From positions 3,720,001-3,784,000 of the forward strand of contig CAWAHD010000002.1 in the NCBI GenBank assembly GCA_963781785.1: a DNA stretch of 64,000 bases, in the 5' to 3' direction. Position 1 is the stretch's first letter. Each line of letters begins with the position of its first letter. Below the pieces are notes generated by a model, which saw only the letters and a program-made list of their open reading frames with translations, did not search any database and was not told the origin of the DNA. This stretch comes from CAWAHD01 sp963781785. Lineage in GTDB: Bacteria > Planctomycetota > Planctomycetia > Isosphaerales > Isosphaeraceae. Positions 17,667-26,862 of this stretch are shown piece after piece. A program made the translations under genes and the position numbers.

Positions 17667-18573
17667 ATGGCAATCTCAGGCTTGCTCGAACGGTTCAAGA
17701 AGGGCCTGGCCAAGACGGCCCAGCTCTTCAACATCCGCTCATGGTTCGGCCGCAAGGTGGACCAGTCGTTTCTTGACGATCTGGAAAGCCGGCTGATTCA
17801 GGCCGACGTGGGGGTCGCCGCGACGAGCCGCATTATCGACCGGGTGCGCGAGGCATACGCCGAGAAGACGGCCGACGAGAACCTGCTCAGATTCGTCAAG
17901 AACGAGCTCAAAGGGCTGCTGGATGATCCACAGGCCCGGGACGCTCTCGATCGCCGCCAAACCGCCGAGCGTCTACCTGATCGCCGGAGTCAACGGCTCG
18001 GGCAAGACGACTTCGATCGCCAAGCTGGCGCAGTATCTCAAGGACCAGGGCAAGACGATTCTCCTGGCCGCTTGCGACACATTCCGCGCCGCGGCGGCCG
18101 ACCAGCTCTCGATCTGGGCTGATCGGGCCGGCTGCGAGATCGTCAAAGGAGCGCCCGGCGCAGATCCGGCCAGCGTGGCCCATGACGCTTGCCAGCGGGC
18201 CCTGGCCCGCCATATCGACGTCTTGATCGTCGACACCGCCGGGCGGCTTCACACCCAGACTCACCTGATGCGCGAGCTGGAGAAGATCCGCAGCGTGATC
18301 CAGCGGCTGATCCCGGTGCACCCGCACGAAGTCCTGCTGGTCATCGATGCCACGAACGGCCAAAACGCGATCCGCCAGGCCGAGGTGTTCACCAAGAGCA
18401 TCGGCTGCACCGGCGTGATCCTGACCAAGCTCGACGGCACGGCCAAGGGAGGTGTCGTCGTCGCCGTGCGCCAAACCATGAATCTGCCGGTCAAATTCGT
18501 CGGCGTCGGTGAAGCCCTGGACGACCTCCAGCCGTTTGACGCCGATACCTTTGTCGAGTCGCTGTTTGTATGA
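17667..18573 (+). CDS. ftsY: Signal recognition particle receptor FtsY (one frameshift)
   Basis: The N-terminal frame covers the helical N domain (SGLLERFKKGLAKTAQLFNI to KNELKGLLDDPQA). Near 17933-17941 (GCCCGGGA) the frame slips, and the next frame continues through TLSIAAKPPSVYLIAGVNGS with GKTT (P-loop), LLAACDTFRAAAADQL, VDTAGRLHTQ, LTKLDGTAKGG and GVGEALDDLQPFDADTFVES, the full SRP-GTPase G domain. The rebuilt protein is about 300 residues, a short FtsY without an acidic A domain. FtsY delivers ribosome-SRP complexes to the Sec translocon and is generally essential, so a sequence error is far more likely than inactivation. Confidence 0.92.
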
Positions 18574-18577
18574 ATTG

Positions 18578-18626
18578 GATACGTTCACCGGATCACTGTT
18601 TGCGTGACACCATTCCGAACGTATCC
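18578..18626. repeat. Inverted repeat after ftsY
   Basis: GGATACGTTC (18578-18587) is repeated in inverted form as GAACGTATCC (18617-18626), around a 29-base loop that itself contains partly pairing GGATCACTG and CGTGACACC. It begins just after the ftsY stop. It may be a terminator-like structure or a small mobile-element relic; no T-tract is seen. Confidence 0.4.
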
Positions 18627-18801
18627 TTTCCGTGAAATCGTTGCCGGTTGCATACCCGCCTCGGCTATAATTCTCCTTAGGCGGCCGCGGTCCCTCCGTG
18701 CCTCGCCTGGATGCGATTGGCACATCCTCGCGGCGAGCCGGATGCCCTGGCGAGTAACTCCTCTCCCACTCCCAGGGTCTTCTGGCAGGAGCAAGATCAA
18801 C

Positions 18802-20578
18802 GTGACAGGTCTCTGGGCACAATATCGTGACGAGCTGGCGAGCGACCCATTTCTGGTCCTGGCGCTCTACAGCGGCCTTGTTTGCGCTGGCGACCACGCC
18901 GCTGGTATTCGCGGTTCTGGGTCGGCTCGACTGGTTCAAGGCCCGACGTGGGCGCATCATGCAGCGGCCCGAGTTCTCGTCGATCGTCGCCGGCATGATG
19001 CTCGTGATGGGAATCCCCGCCATCTTCGCGGCGCTCGTGATCAAGAGCCGGTCGTTTGACCGCAACCGCTACGAGTTCGACCCCAACCGGACCTGGTCGG
19101 TGCTGGATCAAGGGAGAGAGTATCAGAACCTCAAGGAAGCCGACCGGCGGTCAAGCAGGAGATGGAGACGGCTGGCCTTGGTGCGGAAGAACCTGGTCGA
19201 AAATGTCAAGAAACTGGATGAGGCCATGCTTGCTCTTCGGGCGTCGCGGGCACTTCGCCGGCCGTGGCCCAGCGGTTTCCAGCCGTCTTGCAGTCGCTGG
19301 CCGGAGTACGCAAGAGCGTCGGCGTGGATGGCCCGCAGCAACTGCTCGACTACACCGCCCCTCCGGTCGATCTGCGAGCGATCGCCGCCGGCGGGGTAGG
19401 AATCGGCTCAAGCATCACCATTGCGCCCGGGCAACTGCCGTTCCGGCGTCAGCCGCTCCGGCTGTAGCCGCGGCGGAGGCTGGCAATGGGCTGAGCCCCG
19501 CCCAGATCGAGGCCGAGCTGGCTGGCGTTCCCGAGGCTCAGCGCAGGCTCGCCGCCATGCTGCCACTTTCGGGCTTGCCGCCTGAATGGACCATTGGCAA
19601 ATCCGGAGAACATTACCTCGAATCGTTCAACGCAGACAACCTCTACGAGAAAATTGACGGCCGCGCCGAGAGCTTCATTCAATATGGTGTCAAGGGAATG
19701 GCCTAGCCTTCTACCACCCGACCGGTGACCCATCGAACGAGCTTCAGCTTTATATCTTCGAGATGGCCGACTCCCTCAAGGCACTTGGAAAATATGGGTC
19801 GGAGAAGCCCGAGGAATTCCAGCCCGTAACGATCGGGAGCGAGGGCTACACGAGCGCCGGCAGCACGCATTTCTACGCCGGGACGGTACTACACTCAGAT
19901 CGTCTCCACCGCAGGACGACCCCAAATTCGCTGCGTTCGCGCTCGATCTGGCCAAGCGAGTCGCCGCTCGCCAGGTGGCGGGCGGAGCCCCGGGGCCAGC
20001 ACCTTCCACCGCGAGCGCCGCCGGCCGGCGCAACCCCAACGCCTGTTCCTGGAGCGCACCGCGGCATCTTCCAGAGCCCGGGAAAAAGCCGTCCATTGCG
20101 GAGGCCAAGCCAGCCGCCGCCGAGGTGTCACCGGCCACGTTCTTCGCTTTCTTGCCTGTCCCAGGCCGGCAAGGAGATCCCAAGTACGTTGCCCAGGATG
20201 TCTTCGGTTACAGCTTTCTTTCCGACGTCTTCATGGCCGATTATAAAGACAAGGACGTCGCCTGGCAGGGTTTTCTCCGCCCCTACCGTGACGCCCAGGA
20301 AGCCAAGACGATGCTGCGAGAAATACATCGACGGCGTCAAGAAAGATGGCGCGGAGGTCAAAACCGTGACGGCCGACGGTGCCGATGAGATGGTGATGAG
20401 CAACAATATTGGTCTGGTCGATGTGGTTTTTCGCAAGGGCAACGCCTTGGCTGGAGCCAACGGTGCCACAAGCGCCGCACCAGCCGAAGTCTTTGCTCGT
20501 GCTCTGGCCAAGAGCCTGCCTGCAACCGTACCATCGACTCGAGAGCAGTCACTGATCCGCAAGCGACCAAACTTCTAA
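18802..20578 (+). CDS. DUF6599-type membrane protein, multiply frameshifted
   Basis: The start is GTG 18802 with AGGAG upstream. The pieces lie in order but in changing frames: an N-terminal membrane part (LWAQYRDELASDPFLVLALY; FALATTPLVFAVLGRLDWFK; VAGMMLVMGIPAIFAALVIK), a coiled segment (LALVRKNLVENVKKLDEAML), AQRFPAVLQSLAGVRKSVGV, the DUF6599 core (SGEHYLESFNADNLYEKIDG, RAESFIQYGVKGMA, FYHPTGDPSNELQLYIFEMA) and the C-terminal half (DPKYVAQDVFGYSFLSDVFM; EKYIDGVKKDGAEVKTVTAD). Breaks lie near 18880, 19150-19175, 19245, 19440, 19706, 19885-19915 and 20319. The family function is not known to me. It sits before DUF362 and ferredoxin genes, probably in one unit. Confidence 0.65.
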
Positions 20579-20584
20579 GAGTCC

Positions 20585-21685
20585 ATGGGCGAACGACTGA
20601 CCCGGACGCAACTGAAGAATCTGGAACGGTTTGGCGGCGTGAACCCGGCAGACCAGCCATTCTCGCGCCGCCAGTTTGCCGCACAGGTCGGCGGTTATGC
20701 TTTGGCGGCCGGCGGAGCAGTCGCCGGGGGCCTATGGCTTCGAGATCGGTGGGGCATGGAAGGCGTCAAGCCGCCTCCACCGGTTCGGCTCAAGAACTAC
20801 TCCGTCACGCTGCCGGTGAGCCGGCCCAGCATGATCGTGGTTCGATCGCGTCCTGTCCGTTCCGAGGATCACGCCTCCAAGGAAGAAGAGCTGAAAGCCC
20901 GCGAGGACCAGGCCTTCGCGATGGTCAAGGCTGCTCTCGATGCCATGGGGGGAGTGAGCCACTTCATCCAGAAGGGGGACGTCGTCGTCATCAAGCCCAA
21001 CGTCGCCTTCGACAAGAACCCCGACCTGGCCGCCACCACACAGCCTGACACTGTCTCGGCCGTGACCCGGCTCTGCCTGGGGGCGGGCGCCCGCAAGGTC
21101 ATCGTCGCCGACAACCCGATCAACAACCCGGAAAGCTGTTTCTTCAAGACGAAGGTCGGCGAGGCGGCCATCCGCGCCGGCGCCGAACTGATGCTGCCCA
21201 AGGACAGCTACTTCGAGCAGCTCTATGTCGGCGGAGAGACCATCGTCGGCACCTGGCGGATGTTCTATCGCCCATTCCGTGAGGCGACCAAGGTCATCGG
21301 GATCTCACCGGTCAAAGATCATAACCTGTGCAAAGCCACAGTGACGATGAAAAACTGGTACGGTCTGCTGGGCAATCCCCGCAACCAGTTCCACCAGAAC
21401 ATTCACGGGATCATCTCCGATTTCGCCCTGATGATGAAGCCGTCACTGGTGATCGCCGACGGGCGCAAGCTGCTCATGCGCAACGGACCGACCGGAGGCA
21501 GCTTGAACGACGTCAAGCGTGGCGACACGATGGTCATCGGCACCGACAGCACGGCCGTCGATAGCTGGTGCGTGACCCGCCTCCTGGAGCGGCCTCGCGA
21601 GCAGATCGTCTATCTCGACAAGATCATCACCCGCGGCCTGGGCAAGGACTGGCGGCCGCAGTGGACAGAAGAGATCACGGTTTGA
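20585..21685 (+). CDS. DUF362-family protein with a Tat-like signal
   Basis: The protein has 366 residues. Near the N-terminus SRRQFAAQVGGYALAAGGAV resembles a twin-arginine signal followed by a hydrophobic stretch. The body shows DUF362 features: VVVIKPNVAFDKNPDLAATT, RLCLGAGARKVIVADNPI, VKDHNLCKATVTMKNWYGLL and IADGRKLLMRNGPTGG. DUF362 proteins often accompany or are fused to 4Fe-4S ferredoxins, and that is the arrangement here: the next gene, 27 bp away, is a polyferredoxin. No cofactor-ligand cysteine cluster is seen in this protein itself. It is probably an extracytoplasmic component of the same electron-transfer system (inference). Confidence 0.85.
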   Translation: MGERLTRTQLKNLERFGGVNPADQPFSRRQFAAQVGGYALAAGGAVAGGLWLRDRWGMEGVKPPPPVRLKNYSVTLPVSRPSMIVVRSRPVRSEDHASKEEELKAREDQAFAMVKAALDAMGGVSHFIQKGDVVVIKPNVAFDKNPDLAATTQPDTVSAVTRLCLGAGARKVIVADNPINNPESCFFKTKVGEAAIRAGAELMLPKDSYFEQLYVGGETIVGTWRMFYRPFREATKVIGISPVKDHNLCKATVTMKNWYGLLGNPRNQFHQNIHGIISDFALMMKPSLVIADGRKLLMRNGPTGGSLNDVKRGDTMVIGTDSTAVDSWCVTRLLERPREQIVYLDKIITRGLGKDWRPQWTEEITV

Positions 21686-21712
21686 AGCCAGTTGCCCCAG
21701 CCGGAGCGACAG

Positions 21713-23396
21713 ATGATTCGAATCCGCCGCGCCTATGAAGTCCTGTTCCTGGGACTCTTTTTCTTCTTCCTGTTCATCACCGACCTGCGCTATCTCAAGG
21801 GATGGCCGGTGTCGCTCTTCCTCGAAGCCACGCCGCTCGTGGCCGTCGCGACCGCGCTCACGACCCATACGATCTACCGCAACCTGGTCTGGGGACTGGT
21901 GATCATCGCCATCACCATGATGGTGGGCCGGGTGTGGTGCAACTGGATGTGCCCCTTCGGTATCCTGCACCACTTCTTTGGCTGGATCGGCAATCGCCGC
22001 AACACCAAGCAGATGATCGAGGTCCAACCGCTATCGGAAGATCTACGCGATCAAGTACTACATCCTGGCGGTGATGATCGCGATGGCGGGCCTCTGGATC
22101 ATCCCCACTGCCATCGACGCACCGGGGCAGATCTGGCAGGCGTATCGCGGGGCGGAATTGAAACAGACCGGCGTGTCGCGGATGGTGGCAGCCGTCGAGA
22201 CCGGTATTTCCCGCGCCGCCGAAGAACATAAGCGACAGAACAGCTCACTGCAGATCGGTCTTCTGGACCCCATCGCGCTCACGGTTCGCTCGATGACGAC
22301 CAGCGTGCTGCCGACCGTGCACAAGGCGACCGAGAACGTCTACACCGAGCCCCGTGAGTACTGGCAAGCCTGGGCCGTAGGGCTCATGTTCATCGGGTTT
22401 CTGGTGGCTAACTGGTGGATTCCCCGGTTCTTCTGCCGCGTCGTCTGCCCACTGGGGGCCTTGCTGGGGATCTTCAGCCGGTTTGCAATCTGGCGAATTG
22501 ACCGTGACCCGGTCCGCTGCACCGATTGCGACCTTTGCTTGAGAAGCTGTGAGGGAGCCTCTGATCCCCAGGGTGATCTACGCAAGAGCGAGTGCTTCGT
22601 CTGCATGAACTGCATCGACGACTGCCCGCACGACGCCCTGTCGTTCCGGTTTCTACCTCGCAAGGCCAGCGAAGTCGCGTATCCCGCCGTCGGCCGCCGC
22701 GAGCTGCTTCTTTCCGGACTCTTCGGTTTGTTCTTCTTCCCGATGGCGCGGCTCTCCGGGGGCGTGAAGAAGAACTTCAATCGCGGCGCGATCCGCCCAC
22801 CCGGATCCATGGCCGAGGACGAGTTTCTGCGTCGCTGCATCAAGTGCGACCAGTGCATCCGCGTCTGCCCGACCAATGTCTTGCAGCCAGCCTTGTTCGA
22901 GGCCGGCGTCGAAGGGCTCTGGACTCCCATCATGATCTCGAAGATGGGCTGGTGTGAGCTGAACTGCACTCTGTGCAGCCAGGTCTGTCCCACCGGCGCG
23001 ATCCGCGAGATCTCGATCGCCGAGAAGCTGGGAACCGGGCCCTTCGAGGGTAAAGGGCCGGTGAAGACGGGAACGGCGTTCTACAACCGCGGCCGTTGCC
23101 TTCCTTGGGCCATGGATGTGAGCTGCGTCGTCTGCGAAGAGGTTTGCCCGGTGAGCCCGAAGGCGATTTTCACCCGGAACGTCGAGGTGACCAGCCGCTG
23201 GGGCGCGACGATCGAGCTCAAGCAGCCGTACATCGACGCCGACAAATGCATTGGCTGCGGCATCTGCGAGCACGAGTGCCCCGTGAAGGACGATCCGGCC
23301 GTCTACGTGACCGCCATCGGTGAAACCCGCAGCAAGGATCGCTCGCTCCTGCTCTCGCTCGTCGACGGCCACGGGCAGGACCTGGTGTCCATCTGA
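21713..23396 (+). CDS. Membrane polyferredoxin (NapH/MauN-like, 4Fe-4S), one frameshift
   Basis: ATG 21713 follows GGAGCGACAG. Membrane helices alternate with cysteine motifs: VWCNWMCPFGIL and FFCRVVCPLGALLG (NapH/RsxA-like loops), then CTDCDLCLRSC, CFVCMNCIDDCPHDAL, CIKCDQCIRVCPTN, CTLCSQVCPTGAI and CIGCGICEHECPV, enough for several 4Fe-4S clusters. Near 22021-22028 the frame moves by one base: the first reads MIEVQPLSED, while the true continuation NRYRKIYAIKYYILAVMIAM is in the next frame and opens the following membrane helix. The rebuilt length is about 560 residues. It should pass electrons across or along the cytoplasmic membrane together with the DUF362 and DUF6599 proteins. Confidence 0.88.
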
Positions 23397-23400
23397 ATCA

Positions 23401-24300
23401 TTAATCATTAGTCGACGATCCCTTTCCCCCCCTTGCGAAGGGGGGGTCAGGGGGGGTGGACCCGGCGCGATCAGTCACAAGGTCGCGAAGGGGCTTTGTT
23501 CGTCCTTCATCCTTCATCCTTTCGTACAAGGCCACCAGTGCTTTTCTGCGCGCGTCATCCAGGACCGGACCGGTGTGTCTCGGTGGTTTCTCGTCGTAGG
23601 TCACGCCATCGAGCAACCGCCCGGCTTTGGACTTGTGAATCCCACCCCATTGCTTGAAAAAGAACGGCACGCCGGCTGCGTGGCATTGGTCTCGCACGCT
23701 GGTCACCCAGCTCTGATCGACCGGGCGAAATCCAGCACCGCTCTCGCCGCCCAGGATCACCCAATGGATGCCGTTCAGGTCCAACGTCCCCAGGTCTTCC
23801 AGGAGCGGCTCGACCGACAGGAACCGAATCTGCGCCGGCGACGCGCGCAAGTCAGCGACACGGGGTAAACCATCACGCCGGTTCTCGACGCTCACTCCCC
23901 ACCAGATCTGGGGCGCAAGAGCAGCGTGCCGCAGGCTGGTTTGCAGCAGGGTTTTCATCCGATCTGACCGCTTGGTCAAGACCTGGTACGTATGCCAGTT
24001 GGCCAGCAGCATGACACGGACGACATCCAGGATATAGCTCTCGGGTACGTCGTCGTGGAACAGGTCGCTCATCGAGTTGACGAAGACCATCTTCGGCGCC
24101 CGCCAGCGCAACGGGTCGGCCAGCTTTTCCGGGACGAGCCGCAGGTCGAAGCCTTGTTCGTAAGGATGCCCGGCAACGCCTCGAAACCGCTCGGCGAACG
24201 TTTCCGCATAACAGTGAGCACAGCCTGGGCTAATCTTGGTACAGCCGCGGATCGGGTTCCAGGTCGCGTCAGTCCACTCGATGTTGGTATGGTCGCTCAT
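23401..24300 (-). CDS. DUF5131 (phage Gp37/Gp68-like) protein
   Basis: The protein has 299 residues. The opening TNIEWTDATWNPIRGCTKIS and PGCAHCYAETFAERFRG is the DUF5131 signature, with a Cys-containing cluster reminiscent of radical-SAM enzymes. VFVNSMSDLFHDDVP, HTYQVLTKRSDRM, WWGVSVENRRDGLPRV, FLSVEPLLEDLG and VILGGESGAGFRPVD follow in family order. Members occur in phages and bacteria; the biochemical role is unsettled. The last residues (PDPPFARGGKGS) are encoded by a G/C hairpin repeat, so the native C-terminus was probably extended by repeat insertion. The gene is convergent with the polyferredoxin, four bases apart. Confidence 0.85.
   Translation of the reverse strand: MSDHTNIEWTDATWNPIRGCTKISPGCAHCYAETFAERFRGVAGHPYEQGFDLRLVPEKLADPLRWRAPKMVFVNSMSDLFHDDVPESYILDVVRVMLLANWHTYQVLTKRSDRMKTLLQTSLRHAALAPQIWWGVSVENRRDGLPRVADLRASPAQIRFLSVEPLLEDLGTLDLNGIHWVILGGESGAGFRPVDQSWVTSVRDQCHAAGVPFFFKQWGGIHKSKAGRLLDGVTYDEKPPRHTGPVLDDARRKALVALYERMKDEGRTKPLRDLVTDRAGSTPPDPPFARGGKGSSTND
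23426..23446. repeat. Perfect G/C hairpin between convergent genes
   Basis: CCCCCCCTT pairs with AAGGGGGGG around GCG (9-bp stem), followed by a second G-run (TCAGGGGGGG). It is inside the 3' end of the DUF5131 gene, 30 bp past the opposing stop. It looks like a dispersed repeat that could also block readthrough transcription from both sides. Confidence 0.55.
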
Positions 24301-24455
24301 GCACGCCGGGTCCGAGGAGACAAGCGATTCGTCCTGGGTCCGATGCCGATCGAGTCTAACCGATTTCAGGCCGATCGGCAGTTTTCTCAGAAAGTGGGAA
24401 TAATCACCAGATGGCCCGCACTACCTGGTAAGACAGCGAAGGAGGAACCGTCAGA

Positions 24456-26812
24456 ATGGCCGGCGCGACGCGGAACTCTGTGCTGGTGAAGGATGTCCAG
24501 AGCCTATTCGGGTTCGGGGTAGTGCGGGACTTATCAGATCGCCAGCTTCTCGAGCGGTTCTTGACCGCCGATCGGGGGGACGCCGAAGCGGCCTTTACCT
24601 TCCTGGTCGAACGCCATGGTCCCATGGTTCTGCACGTTTGCCGGCAAGAACTCGACGATTCGCATGACGCCCAGGATGCCTTCCAGGCCACGTTTCTGGT
24701 TCTCCTTCGCAGGGCACGGTCGATCCGGAACCACGACTCGCTGGCGAGTTGGCTTTTCGGAGTCGCCATGCGGATTGCCCGCCGGGCGCGTTATGCCACG
24801 ATCGTGCGGCGGTTCCATGAGCGAAAGGCCGGCGAGCTTGCTCGAACGCGTGCTACGGCAACGAACGGACACTCCGTGGGTTTGGCGACGCTTCACGAGG
24901 AGATCGCTCGGCTTCCGCAGCGATACCGAGAGCCCATTGTGCTCTGTCACCTGGAGGGATTACCCACCGCGGCCGTGGCTCAGCGACTCGGGTGTGCACA
25001 CGGGACGGTTCTCTCCCGCCTCGCGCGTGCTCGAGAGCGGTTGCGCAGGCGGCTGACCCGGCGAGGACCAGTTGAGTTCGCAGGGCTGCTCATGGAGTGC
25101 CACCTATCTCGAGAGGCCATGGCGGCGCTGCCCGCCGGCTTGCTCGATTCCTCTGTTCAAACTGCGGTGCACGCATTGGCCGGTCGCACAGCATTGACGG
25201 CGATCGCAACACCCTCCGTCGTCGCGCTCGCCCAAACCGCGCAAAGGACTCTCTTTATGACCCGGATCCCGCTCGTGGCGGCCTTTCTGATCACGGCTAC
25301 CGCGGTGACTGCCGTCAATTTGCCTTTCACGGGTCCCACTCCGGGGGACGGCATGCAAGCTACAGGCACTGACAAGGAAACGCAGGGATCACGAGAGAGC
25401 CCGCAGCCCAAGGCTCAGACGATGATCCGGTCTGGCGATCTCGAAGACGCTCTGTACAAGATTCTCGAGCGCGACCACCAGTTTAACGATCCCCGCTGGT
25501 CCTATGTCATCAAAGTCCGCGACATTCACGGCAGGTCCTTGATCGACGTAATCTTCCGCCACAGGACCAAGGAGAACGCCACCGAGTTCGACGCAGTGAT
25601 CCAAGCCAAACGCGCCGTTCTCCGGGTGGATATCGAGCGCAAGATCGTGCGACTTTTCCTGGAAAAAGTCGAAATGCAGAACTTCCGACCCGATGCCGGC
25701 ATCGTGGTGAACGGCAACAGCATCCTGGATATCCCCATTCCTCTGGGCGACCTGCTCAACACTCAGCAGGTCTTGCTTGCCCTGGCAGCGGCAGCACCGC
25801 GGGACGGGATCATAACAATGAACAACGGCCAAGCTCTGTCCGTGGTTTACGCCTCCGACGGCAAGACACTGGCAACCGGGGGATTTGACGGTGTTGTCCA
25901 CCTGTGGGATATGCAGAAGGGTGAAAGGATCGGCGATCTGAGGGGAGAGAAGTCAACCATACGCTCGGTGGCCTTTGCTCCCGATAACAAGACGGTGGCC
26001 TGTGTGAATGACGCGGGCTTCGTCAAACTCTGGGACGTGGCGTCGGGAAGGTTGCAGCGGACCTTGCCCGGCCTGAGCCAGGGGATGCGTCAGGCTCGCG
26101 CAGCTTCATGCTCGACGCGATCGCCTTGTCCCTCGACGGACACCTGCTGGCCGTCTCGGGATTCGGCCCGACCGAGGCCGATCTGCCTGACCGAATCTAT
26201 GAACTGCGGATCTTGGACTTGGAGTCCGGGCAGCCAAGATGGTCACACATGGGCCGCGGAGAACAGGCATGCGCTCTCGCCTTTGCTCCTGACAGTACGA
26301 CCCTGGTGCGTGCTGGCTGGAAATCGGTCAAGCTCTGGGATTCAAAGACCGGTGAGCCGATACGGACGCTGACCCCGACCAAAGGTACGATCTTTGCCAT
26401 CGCTTTCTCGCTGGACGGTCAGACGCTCGTCGGCGGAGGAAACATTCCGACGGAAGACGTCAATCAGCAAGCCGGACTTGTCACACTCTGGAAACTCACG
26501 ACGGGGCAGATTATCCACACGCTCGAGGGTCATACCGGCGGAGTGCATGCCGTCGCCGTCTCGCCCAACGGCAAAATGGTGGCCAGTGGAGGAGACAGCC
26601 GCGGACGGCTAAGCGGTGGCAGCCCGAGCGAAATCAGGCTGTGGGACATTGCAACCGGAAAGCTGATGAGGACGGTCAACGAGGGGCAGGGTGTTGTCCG
26701 GGGCTTGGCCTTCGCGCCGGATGGAAAAACACTCGTCTACTGTGACGATCGGTCCATCGGCGTCGTCAACGTTCAGACCGGGAAGGTCGAGCGCGTCCTG
26801 GCAAGGTTCTGA
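24456..26812 (+). CDS. ECF sigma factor fused through a membrane helix to WD40 repeats (one frameshift)
   Basis: ATG 24456 has GGAGG ten bases upstream. Residues about 25-200 form an ECF sigma factor: FLVERHGPMVLHVCRQELDD, DAQDAFQATFLVLLRRARSI (region 2), LPQRYREPIVLCHLEGLPTA and RLGCAHGTVLSRLARARERL (region 4). Around 265-290 is a membrane helix (RIPLVAAFLITATAVTAVNL). WD40 repeats follow (GGFDGVVHLWDMQKGERIGD; DAGFVKLWDVASGRLQRTLP). Near 26081 (CCAGGGGA) the frame slips by one, and further WD40 units continue to TGA at 26812. Membrane-anchored sigma factors with C-terminal WD40 domains have been described in planctomycetes; the repeats may hold the sigma domain at the membrane until a signal arrives. 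Confidence 0.85.
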
Positions 26813-26862
26813 GCAATGGGCGTGCCGCGGTCAAACCGCGCGAGATCATGCGGATTGACTTG

